From positions 682,001 through 746,000 of the forward strand of contig NC_072816.1 in NCBI RefSeq assembly GCF_003013715.1: a DNA stretch of 64,000 bases, in the 5' to 3' direction. Position 1 is the first letter of the stretch. Each line of letters starts with the position of its first letter. The translations under genes were made by a program, and so were the position numbers. The notes beneath the pieces are model-generated. The model was given only the letters and a program-made list of their open reading frames with translations. It made no database searches and had not been told where the DNA came from. Shown here piece by piece: positions 10,481-18,650 of the stretch. Source of the DNA: Candidozyma auris (taxonomy: Eukaryota; Ascomycota; Pichiomycetes; Serinales; Metschnikowiaceae).

Positions 10481-11446
10481 ATGGTTTCTATCTACGACCA
10501 ATTCATCGCCATTTGTTGGCAAAACTTGGCTCAGCGAAATCCACAACCAAAGAACTACATAACTATAAATGAGGTACCTGCGCTCGCACGTGAGATGGAA
10601 GGGGTCCTCGGAGTTCTGAATCTCATCAACAAAACAGAGATGCAGTTGGTGGAGCAGATGGCTAGAAAGAAGCCCACACTCCGGCTTTTCGAAAAAGATG
10701 TCGAAAAATTCTTTCTACGACTTGTGAAAATGGACACAATGGAGGAGTTTTTGAAGAGGAGAGCGAACACATCAACCTTCACATTAACGCGCCTACTAGA
10801 CAACCTCACCACTTACTCACGAATCAAAGTGAAAACTGGCCAAAGCTTTGACGATGTGCTTAGCTCCAAGATTGACATGCAGAGAAGACCGCGTTCTGAG
10901 CCTGAAAGAGAAGTGAAGCAAGAGGTAGAGCCAACGGTACCACGTCTTTCGAGTGCATCAGAACTACATGGACGCCTGAGCGAACAGCAGAAGAAAATAG
11001 CACAATTGGAAAGATTGTGCCAGCGGTACGAGGAGAAGTTGGGACGCAAAGGCGACGATCTTGAGCGAGCGAAGCTGCTAGAGGACTTCAAGAAAGCCTT
11101 AAATGAACAGGATGCGCTCATACGGCTGCTCCAAATGAAGATGTCTGGCAAGTCCACAAATGCTGATCTTGTGGCAAAACTACCTTTCATCAAACAGTAT
11201 CTTGAGTACGAGAAAACAAAGGTATGGGGAACAGCACAAGATTTGCTTGCAATGGTACTAGCGTTCATTTTCCTCATGAACTGTCTTAAACTCGTATACT
11301 ACATTGCACTTACCCTAATGACACCATCATACTACATAAACTCTTATTCGGGTGATTATGTGGCGAGCTCGAAGTTCTCATGGCTCCAGCAAATGCCGTG
11401 GCTAGAATACTGGTACTACAATATCGCCGACTGGCTCGAGGGATAA
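10481..11446 (+). CDS. MPS2: MPS2-like spindle pole body / nuclear envelope protein
   Basis: This 321-residue protein starts at the ATG at 10481, 71 bases after the ECM5 stop; the frame is open upstream but without an ATG. It has an N-terminal helical domain (1-110), a Lys/Glu-rich linker, a coiled coil (about 160-222), one transmembrane segment (about 254-279) and a short tryptophan-rich tail (SWLQQMPWLEYWYY). S. cerevisiae Mps2 has the same layout. The stretch LLEDFKKALNEQDALIRLL resembles Mps2's ILEEFRRRLQRQTDTISFL, and both proteins end with Trp-containing segments after the membrane span. Mps2 anchors the duplicating spindle pole body in the nuclear envelope with Bbp1. The family diverges fast, so the assignment rests on architecture plus these short matches. 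Confidence 0.65.
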   Translation: MVSIYDQFIAICWQNLAQRNPQPKNYITINEVPALAREMEGVLGVLNLINKTEMQLVEQMARKKPTLRLFEKDVEKFFLRLVKMDTMEEFLKRRANTSTFTLTRLLDNLTTYSRIKVKTGQSFDDVLSSKIDMQRRPRSEPEREVKQEVEPTVPRLSSASELHGRLSEQQKKIAQLERLCQRYEEKLGRKGDDLERAKLLEDFKKALNEQDALIRLLQMKMSGKSTNADLVAKLPFIKQYLEYEKTKVWGTAQDLLAMVLAFIFLMNCLKLVYYIALTLMTPSYYINSYSGDYVASSKFSWLQQMPWLEYWYYNIADWLEG

Positions 11447-11555
11447 AACCGGATACCATATAATTAATCATACACGTGGCGAATGAAATGATATATTCAA
11501 ATACATTCAAAAGAAAAAGAAAATTTTAGAAAGCAACAAAACACGTTCATCTAAC

Positions 11556-12913
11556 TTAGTTCATCTGCTTAACCAAGTTGTTGATGAAGTGCTCTCTGTT
11601 ACCAGTGTCACCACCCTGGATGAAGTGGAAGAACTTTCTAGCTCTGAAACCACCGTTAGGGTTGGACAAGTGGAATGGCCACAAGAAGTTGTTGACCTGC
11701 TTGAAGTTAGGACCAACGGTGTAGATCTCGTGGATCAAGTCCTCCATGGAGGCAATACCGTACTTGCCCAAAGCACCCTCAATGATGGCGTTGTCAGTCA
11801 AGGCGATTCTCTGGGTGTTGATCTTACCGTAACCTCTCTTGTAGATCAACTTTCTCACGGTAGCCAAGTTGGGGTAACCGTAGGTGATGTAAGGCTCAGC
11901 CAACTTGAGCAACTCAGAGGTGGCCTTGGTAACCTTGACGAAAACACCAGAGTTGATCTGAGTCAAACGGAGCAACTGCAAGATCTTTCTTGGCTTTGGT
12001 GGGATCTTGGAGATACCCTTGATTCTGATGACGAACACCAACTTTGGCTCGGCCTCAACGTAGAAAGAGTTGGTGGCCTTGGCCTCACGCTTGGCTTCAA
12101 TAAGAGCACGCTCAGCATCTCTGTACTCCTTGTAGTAGGCGGCGGTTCTCTCAGCAATAGCCTTTCTCTTCTCCTTGTTAGCCTGGGGATGTTAGTAACA
12201 AAAGTTGGGGAAAATCAGGAGGTTTATATTTTCTCAGTCCCGAAAGATGGTTAACTGATAGACAGCATTGCCGTGGCTAGTCATATTCCGAATAGATTGT
12301 CATCTTCAAAAAGAACCTCCTTCATAGTGGCAATTTGTACATACTTCTTTTCTGGCGGCCTTGTCGGCGGCACGCTTCTCAAGAACCTTAGCGTCGGTCT
12401 TGGTCTTCTTGATCTGAGTCTCTGGTTTCAAGGTACTAAATGTTAGCTTATGTTCGGATTACGGCAGAGGTTGGGCGGAGGTTGGTGCAGGTTATGAGAG
12501 ACACGGCCAGGGTCAATTGATGACTAAGACTAGTCAGCAGCAGAAGCAATCAACGTCCATACGAAATTCTCAAAATGAGTTCTAAGAGACACCTTGATAT
12601 TATACCATCAGGTTTGGCGTACAGTAGGACAAAGGACGGATCGACGAGTCGATTTCCTTCCTTCTCGTTGAATGCTTAGCCAGTGTTATAGCGCTTTCCA
12701 TGGATGAAAAAATTCTTCCGTGGAACAGCGCTGTCATAACTGAAACGGGTGACAAGACCAACCCACGATTACCCTGGGATGATAAACTGGTCACTCGCTT
12801 CCTCTTCGAACTCGAGGTTTGTAAACCTCTCAGGCGCTCGAAGGACACCATACCTCAAGCCGAACGTTGCCGAGCAGGAAGTAGTGATGATTTGTGGGTA
12901 CATACGTAGCCAT
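11556..12913 (-). CDS. RPL7: 60S ribosomal protein L7 (uL30), three exons
   Basis: The exons are 12906-12913 (8 nt), 12345-12435 and 11556-12182. Joined, they encode 241 residues starting [15 protein letters not shown] and ending NNLVKQMN; S. cerevisiae Rpl7 has 244. The core [18 protein letters not shown] is diagnostic of eukaryotic L7, a large-subunit protein that binds 25S rRNA. Both introns have GTATGT donors. Acceptors follow GCTAAC or TACTAAC by only a few bases (CTAACATTTAG and CTAACATCCCCAG). The two-intron arrangement with a minute first exon is as in S. cerevisiae RPL7A/B. A C/D snoRNA lies in intron 2. Codon use is strongly biased, as in highly expressed genes. A TATA box, a Tbf1-like element and a CACGTG lie upstream. 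Confidence 0.97.
12183..12344 (-). other. RPL7 intron 2 (162 nt)
   Basis: The donor is GTATGT at 12344 and the branch point is TACTAAC, followed by ATCCCCAG at the acceptor. It hosts a C/D snoRNA. The flanking exons join in frame between residues 33 and 34. Confidence 0.93.
12218..12320 (-). ncRNA. Intronic C/D box snoRNA, snR39/snR59 type
   Basis: Inside RPL7 intron 2, the 7-bp inverted repeat GGAGGTT / AACCTCC (12314-12320 and 12218-12224) brackets a C-box-like AAGATGA and a D box CTGA (12234-12237). The bases just upstream of the D box read AACCATCTTTCGGGA. This is complementary over 13 bases to the 25S rRNA segment CCCGAAAGATGGT. In S. cerevisiae that segment is methylated under guidance of snR39 and snR59 (A807) and snR39b (G805), and snR39 and snR59 themselves lie in RPL7 introns. 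The D+5 rule applied here points to the G of CCCG, the snR39b target. The C box is one base off consensus. Processing would be from the spliced intron. Confidence 0.85.
12436..12905 (-). other. RPL7 intron 1 (470 nt)
   Basis: The donor GTATGT begins at 12905. The branch point is GCTAAC, with the acceptor TAG six bases later. It interrupts codon 3 after two bases. I see no clear snoRNA boxes on the gene strand, only a short GAGGTTTGTAAACCTC hairpin near 12815. Confidence 0.9.
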
Positions 12914-12964
12914 TGTTAGAGTTGGTGATGAGGTAAAAAAATTGTAGGGTGGAAAATTGAGATC

Positions 12965-12973
12965 TTTATATAG
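12965..12973 (-). promoter_or_regulatory. TATA box of RPL7
   Basis: CTATATAAA on the minus strand lies about 55 bases upstream of the RPL7 ATG. Confidence 0.6.
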
Positions 12974-13014
12974 ATGCCATGATGAAGAAATTTTTCGCGC
13001 TGAGGAAACGCAGT

Positions 13015-13052
13015 CACGTGCAGAGAAGAGCTCCCAGAGTAGGGTAGGGTTA
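13015..13052. promoter_or_regulatory. Cbf1-type and Tbf1-type sites upstream of RPL7
   Basis: CACGTG sits at 13015-13020 within GTCACGTGC. An AGGGTAGGGTTA element sits at 13041-13052. They are 100-140 bases upstream of the RPL7 start. In Candida albicans, ribosomal protein genes are controlled by Tbf1 and Cbf1 rather than Rap1, and these two motifs fit that scheme. Assignment is by motif only. Confidence 0.6.
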
Positions 13053-14781
13053 CAGCCCTTGAATGATACCCGTAGAGATTATAGCATGCGGAGGGTTACC
13101 AACATTGTTCGTGAGTTCAACAAAAGTGATTGAACTTCACTCGCCCAGTTAATAGCTAACTGTGGCGGATTGAGTAGGAAAGCACAGAAATGGCGTGAGC
13201 TGTACATGAATCGGTATATTCACGCTCCATGAGATGGGTTTGATGGGTCTGGAAACTAATAAAGTATAGATCTGTTCTCTTTCCTCAAAATCTCGAGAGT
13301 TTTAACTGAAATTGAACCGATGCCGGTTGAACTATTCATGCCACGATCACTTCATTGAGGCTTTACATGACACTGGTGAGGTAGAAACAATTGAGCCAGC
13401 TAGGTTTGTTAAGAGTCTTCAAGGGTTCTCAATCGAAGCGTCGGAACCATTCTTATGTTCCCACAACAGGCGTAGACGAAATAGGGTCGACTGAAGACTA
13501 TTGAAAGTATAGACTGACAATCCATGGTTGGGAAAGTCAAAAATCGTAATAAACTTTCGAACGTTTTAGAGAGAATGGTAAAAGTCATTTTGTCAATTAG
13601 AATACCATTACAAATATATCGTATCTGACTGACAAAGTGGTAAATTAATGATTGTTGAATACAATTCTTACCTCTCTTGTAGATTTTGCCAATTTTGTTT
13701 TGTTGAGGATTTCGTAACCAGATTACATAACTCGACCAACAATCGAGTTCACCAGCTTTGATTTGTCACAAAACATTTCGATAAACGTTTCGAGCTTTTA
13801 GTCAATGATAGCCCTTGCTTACGCAAGCATCAGATAACCACTATCTTGAGAAATTTAATCTCGTTGCTTCTATCCAAACGAGCTAGCCGCCGATATTTCT
13901 TGTCCTTCAGCAACTTGGCGTTAAACAGCTTCCACGCATTTTCTTTGTTCCCCAGGAATCACCCACGCTAGACATCTAGCCCCACATGGTCGAGTTTTTT
14001 ATTTATTTTTTTTTCTTTCTTTTTCCTTTCACCAGTGTCTATGAAGTGTTATCATATACCGCTATCACGGCGTTATCACGAACTGCTTTCAACTAGCGCT
14101 AACACCTTCTCGAAAAGGAAGTCTACATGAAGCCACAAAAGCATCAAACCTTAATTTTTTCCGAGCACTCGCAATGAAAAGATCTGATCGATAGAATAGA
14201 CCATATTGCTGCCTTCAAACTTTTGTACAAGATCTTCACTTAGCACTTCTGTGACGCATTCCTTGCCGACCTCTTGTAAATACGATGATCTGTATATCGT
14301 GAAAATCTAGCATCATGATTCTGAACACAAAGGAGTTTTTGTATCCTTGTCCGTAGCCCCATCAATTTTGTCAATTCTAGCCCCAATAACCATACCCACA
14401 TGTCAAAGCAGCTCTTTGCATGACATATGCAAGGACCAAGCGGTTACCTTGATTCAACGAAACCCCCATCAAGTACTCAAGCAGGGAGACTCACCCCCTA
14501 CAGGAGGGAATTTTTTGCCATACACCGTCCTTGCGTCTTCGTCAACAATACAGACAATCGAGCTTATCTCGAGAACGTTATCGACGCGCACGGGGCTATC
14601 TAGAAAGTGCCTTGCCGACAGCTGATGCTGGAAAGAGCAAAAGGTACAAGAGAGCTTGTCTCCAAAAGCGTCTATCGTTTTTATATATTTAGATCACTTC
14701 ATCCATCTTGTGTCACTCTGTAGCTGTTTGGCAAATCCTTAACAGTACAACCATCACCAAGGCCATCAAGGGTTCACAACC
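13053..14781. other. Intergenic region between RPL7 and the UGA4-like gene
   Basis: About 1.7 kb without a convincing reading frame, tRNA or structured RNA. Two short plus-strand frames (13312-13494 and 14347-14625) lack protein-like composition. The last 220 bases include CTTATC at 14563-14568 and GTTATC just downstream, possible GATA-factor sites for the permease gene. Confidence 0.5.
14563..14568 (-). promoter_or_regulatory. GATAAG site upstream of the UGA4-like gene
   Basis: One GATAAG on the minus strand lies 214 bases before the permease ATG, with a degenerate GATAAC nearby. GATA-factor control under nitrogen limitation is known for UGA4. Here it is only a motif match. Confidence 0.35.
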
Positions 14782-16467
14782 ATGATTCAGCCGGTCCTCT
14801 CCAGAGAAGAGATCATCGAAGCAGTCACCTCGGATAAAAGATACTACAACAATTCTCAGAATGTGGAGATGCCACATATCGATGCTTTGCACACTTCTGG
14901 CGACAATGATCTTCTTCTTCAGATCGGGTACAAGCCTGAGCTTAAGAGACGGTTTAATACGCTCCAAGTGTTTGGCGTTGCCTTCTCTATTATGGGATTG
15001 CTCCCTTCCATCGCCACCACCCTTGCTTATGGCATCACAGCTGGCCCTGCTGGTGCCATTTGGGGCTGGTTAATAGCCTCGTGCTTTATTCTTGTGATTG
15101 GCATTGCCATGAGTGAAAATGCCTCGTGCCAGCCAACCTCGGGAGGTCTTTATTACTGGACAAATTACTATGCTCCTCCTAAACTCAAGTCGGTGCTTTC
15201 GTTCGTCATTGGGAACACAAACTCGCTTTCTTTGACATGTGGGTTTTGCTCGATCGATTATGGCTTTGCCCAGGAGCTCTTGTCCATTGTGGTGATCGCC
15301 AAAGACGGTAATTTCGAGGTGACCCAGGCCAAAACGTATGGTGTGTTTGCTGCCTGCGTCATTGCCCACTTACTTGTCACCTGCCTGTCTTCCAAGCATA
15401 TTGCCTCTTTGCAAGCCACATCGATTATGTGGAATGTGCTTTTGATCGTGATGTTTCTTATTGCCATGCCAATTGGTGCATCGAGAGGTCTGTTCAAGTC
15501 GGCCAAGTGGGTTTTCACTCACTTCGATAACCTCACGAACTACCCCATGGGCTGGAACCAGGTCTCTCAGGCATGGCAATCGGCAATCTGGACCATCGGT
15601 GCTTTTGACTCGTGTGTCCACATGTCCGAGGAAGCGAAGAACGCCACTACCGCCGTGCCTCTTGGGATTGTGAGCTCCATCACTGCTTGCGGTCTCATAG
15701 GGTTTGTGATATTGATAATGACTTTCTTTTGCATCCAGACAAACGACTTGGAGGGCCACATTCTAAACACAAAAATGGGCCAGCCAATGGCACAAATCAT
15801 TTATGATGCTTTTGAAACGAAAACTGGCCAGGGAAAGCCTATGGCCATCACATTTATGGTTCTCATTACCATTGGTCAATTTCTCATGGGGGCGTCAATT
15901 TTGACGGCTATCTCACGACAACTTTTTGCCTTCTCCAGAGATAACGGCCTTCCTTTCTCATGGTGGATTAAGAAGGTCAACAAAGAATTATCTGTGCCTA
16001 TTCATGCGGTCATCACTGGTGCTATTGCGGCACTTGTCATTGGTCTTTTGGTGTTGATTGGTAGCACAGCGGCTTCGGCTTTGTTCAGCTTGGGTGTTGC
16101 AGGCAACCTTCTTGCTTACATGTTGCCAACATTGTTGCGTTTGATATACACAGACAAGTTCACTCCTGGGCCCTTCTACTTGGGCAAGGTCATGACTCAG
16201 GTGAACGGTTGGATCTCTGTGCTTTACATCGTTTATGCTATAATAATGGTGATGTTTCCCAGAGACCGTAATCCCATTGCGGATACCATGAACTATACCT
16301 GTGTCATAGCCCCAGGCGTGTGGCTCTTATCTCTAGTGTACTACTGGGTGTACGCCAGAAAAGTGTACCACGGACCCACGAAGACAGCCGAAGTTGACGA
16401 AGATGAAACAAGCAGTAGCGTCGAGCAGTTGAGAGAGAACCTCGATGCAAAGCAGCTTGAAGCATGA
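14782..16467 (+). CDS. UGA4: UGA4-like GABA / amino acid permease (APC superfamily)
   Basis: This 561-residue membrane protein has about 12 hydrophobic segments and hydrophilic ends. Family features include the N-terminal RFNTLQVFGVAFSIMGLLPS, the glycine-rich GLYYWTNYYAPP after the second span, and the HMSEEAKNATTAVPLGI segment in the middle. These are typical of the GABA/choline permease group (Uga4, Hnm1, Bio5). S. cerevisiae Uga4 (571 aa) imports GABA and putrescine at the vacuolar membrane. The Uga4 group is my best match, but substrate cannot be read from sequence and a related permease is possible. The ATG at 14782 is the first in frame. The gene converges on the carboxypeptidase gene with 84 bases between stops. 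Confidence 0.75.
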   Translation: MIQPVLSREEIIEAVTSDKRYYNNSQNVEMPHIDALHTSGDNDLLLQIGYKPELKRRFNTLQVFGVAFSIMGLLPSIATTLAYGITAGPAGAIWGWLIASCFILVIGIAMSENASCQPTSGGLYYWTNYYAPPKLKSVLSFVIGNTNSLSLTCGFCSIDYGFAQELLSIVVIAKDGNFEVTQAKTYGVFAACVIAHLLVTCLSSKHIASLQATSIMWNVLLIVMFLIAMPIGASRGLFKSAKWVFTHFDNLTNYPMGWNQVSQAWQSAIWTIGAFDSCVHMSEEAKNATTAVPLGIVSSITACGLIGFVILIMTFFCIQTNDLEGHILNTKMGQPMAQIIYDAFETKTGQGKPMAITFMVLITIGQFLMGASILTAISRQLFAFSRDNGLPFSWWIKKVNKELSVPIHAVITGAIAALVIGLLVLIGSTAASALFSLGVAGNLLAYMLPTLLRLIYTDKFTPGPFYLGKVMTQVNGWISVLYIVYAIIMVMFPRDRNPIADTMNYTCVIAPGVWLLSLVYYWVYARKVYHGPTKTAEVDEDETSSSVEQLRENLDAKQLEA

Positions 16468-16551
16468 AAAAGTGGAGCGAAGCAGCATTCAACACGGTAT
16501 AACGAATAGTCGTATATCATGTATATAATTCATATAGATCTTGCTTATCAG

Positions 16552-18186
16552 CTAGTACTTCTTGAAAGCGTAGTCGCCCAGGATCCACCTGTTGACTAAA
16601 TCCAACGAGTTTTCTGGCTGGTCGTACGGAACCATGTGACCAGCGTCGTAGACACGGACAAAGGTGAACTTGTCGTAGTTCTTGACTTCGCCAGCCAACA
16701 CCCTATCCTTAGTACGCCATGGGCGCAAAGGCTGGACCTCGTACAAATCGTGCTTGGAGTAGTCCAACACATCAGACCAAGCGTGATTGCCCAACCAGTT
16801 GCAGATGACGTCCTTGTCGCCAGCATACAACAACACAGGGATATCCTTTTCCAACAACTCAGCAACGTACTGCTGGAAAGGTTTCATTCCGTCACCGGAT
16901 AAAATGAAATTTCTGAACACCGTTGGGTCGCAGCCTACAAAGTTTTCGGTTTCTGCGCCAATGGCATTTTTCACAAATTCAAGGTTCAAGTATTCATCAA
17001 TCCAAGCCTGTTCTTCGTAACAGTCGCCACCGTCGCCACACTTCTTACGAATGTCGTATGGGTTCAATCCTGTCTCTTGGTATGGCCCAAAAAGTCTCTG
17101 CTCACAGTAGAGGCCAGCAGGAACACATGTGAAAGCGTTCTGGACAGCATAGCAAGCTCTAGTCAAAGTAGCACACAAGGGATAATCTCTGTCCATTTGT
17201 TCACACTGTTCCGTGGTCAATACTGGCTTGTAGCCGCCCTCACCACACATCATTGGCCTGTAGTACTTATACTGGACCAAAGAGTCGGTGATACCGTTAC
17301 CGATCAACACCGAGGACAATTCAAAAGAACGGTCGGCGTTGTTGACGATTTCGGAAGCGAATGCAGGGATGTAGTGTCCAGCGTACGACTCACCGGCAAT
17401 GTGGAATTTGTTCTTGATAAACTGAGGGAACTTTTGGAAGAAGAGCTCCAAGAAAATGAAAACGTCCTTCGCTGCTGCTGCTGTCGAAGAGATCTCCTCA
17501 CCCTCAGTGTAAGAATATCCCACGCCTACGGGCTGGTCCAAGAAGATCACAGAAGCATTGCTGTTCCACGAGTACGGGTTGAATTTTGGCTGCAAAGTAG
17601 CATTAATCGAAGAGGGTCCCAACTCGAAAAACAATCCTGTGGCAGACGAGCAGCCTGGTCCACCGTTCAACCAGAGAATCACAGGGTCGTTCTCTGGGTC
17701 GTTCCTCGACTCAAAGAACCAGTAAAAGAAATGTTTCTTGAGTTCCTCCACATCTAAGTACCCAGTATACTGCTTCACAGAGTCCAACCCCAAGAGCTCT
17801 GGATTCGTCTTTTTCGCCCTCAATGCGTAACCGGGGAACTTTTCGTTTTTCTCGATTTCAAAGCCTTTGGCATTGCCACTCTTTCTGTTGTTCATGTTGC
17901 TGTGCGTGAGTTTGTCTTTAGCTGCTTCGTACGTCTTTCTGGCCCTCTCTAAAGCGTCAATTCCATATTCTGCGGTCAATTGCTCCCACGCAGCGGCCAC
18001 ATCTCCGAATTCGGCGATTCCGCCGGTTTCCGTGTTGCCAGAGAATATTTGGTGGAGGTATTCAGACACTCTGTTGGAGCCGATTTCAATGATGTCTTGG
18101 TGCTGGTTGAAGAAACGAGAGAACGGGTTTGAGAGGGCATTGGCGCCAGCGGCAGCGCAAACTGCCAACAAAACTGACACTTTCAT
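16552..18186 (-). CDS. PRC1: Vacuolar carboxypeptidase Y (serine carboxypeptidase)
   Basis: This 544-residue preproenzyme has a signal peptide (1-18), a propeptide to about residue 115 and a mature S10 serine carboxypeptidase domain. The oxyanion motif LWLNGGPGCSS, the catalytic Ser267 in AGESYAG, Asp459 in AGDKDVICNWLGN and His517 in YDAGHMVPYDQP are all present. The mature region is rich in paired cysteines, as in CPY. Length matches S. cerevisiae Prc1 (532 aa). It degrades peptides in the vacuole, releasing C-terminal residues. The QRPL-type vacuolar sorting signal of S. cerevisiae CPY is not obvious in the propeptide. The upstream region is shared with RSC9 and contains three CACGTG sites. 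Confidence 0.96.
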   Translation of the reverse strand: MKVSVLLAVCAAAGANALSNPFSRFFNQHQDIIEIGSNRVSEYLHQIFSGNTETGGIAEFGDVAAAWEQLTAEYGIDALERARKTYEAAKDKLTHSNMNNRKSGNAKGFEIEKNEKFPGYALRAKKTNPELLGLDSVKQYTGYLDVEELKKHFFYWFFESRNDPENDPVILWLNGGPGCSSATGLFFELGPSSINATLQPKFNPYSWNSNASVIFLDQPVGVGYSYTEGEEISSTAAAAKDVFIFLELFFQKFPQFIKNKFHIAGESYAGHYIPAFASEIVNNADRSFELSSVLIGNGITDSLVQYKYYRPMMCGEGGYKPVLTTEQCEQMDRDYPLCATLTRACYAVQNAFTCVPAGLYCEQRLFGPYQETGLNPYDIRKKCGDGGDCYEEQAWIDEYLNLEFVKNAIGAETENFVGCDPTVFRNFILSGDGMKPFQQYVAELLEKDIPVLLYAGDKDVICNWLGNHAWSDVLDYSKHDLYEVQPLRPWRTKDRVLAGEVKNYDKFTFVRVYDAGHMVPYDQPENSLDLVNRWILGDYAFKKY

Positions 18187-18528
18187 CTTCCTCTTTGCTC
18201 GGTTTTTCCTTTTCTCTTTTTTCTTAGAGAAAAAGGGTGTAGGTTAAAGTTAATGCAAAAGGTGGGTCCTTTTTCGCAACCATGGGGGTGTGCGCCTTAA
18301 GTATGGGTAAAGATAGGAGGGAGCCGTGCAGGGGAACGGAACGAACCAGCAATTGCGGATAGACGGGTGCACAAAACGGCACAAAAATGGGATTGTTGGA
18401 TGTGTCTATATACTCCTAAATATACACTGATTGGAATCCGATTGAATCCGGGTCATATATTGGAATGAAGGCTGACGGAATTTGTAGCGGGAGGTGGATA
18501 TGATAAAAAAGAACGTCACATGGTTTTG

Positions 18529-18566
18529 CGCACGTGATGTAGCACGTGAATACTGCATCACGTGCG
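18529..18566. promoter_or_regulatory. Triple CACGTG cluster between PRC1 and RSC9
   Basis: CACGTG occurs at 18531, 18543 and 18559. The outer two sit in the inverted repeat CGCACGTGATG ... CATCACGTGCG. The cluster is about 85 bases upstream of RSC9 and 345 bases upstream of the carboxypeptidase start. Bases flanking the outer copies match a Cbf1 site (TCACGTG), but Pho4 or Tye7 could also bind. Confidence 0.6.
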
Positions 18567-18650
18567 TATATACTAACGTGCACCTACCGATACTTCTCAA
18601 GTGTCGCATAATTCTTTCTGAATACTTAAACCATCAACACTAACCTCCAC

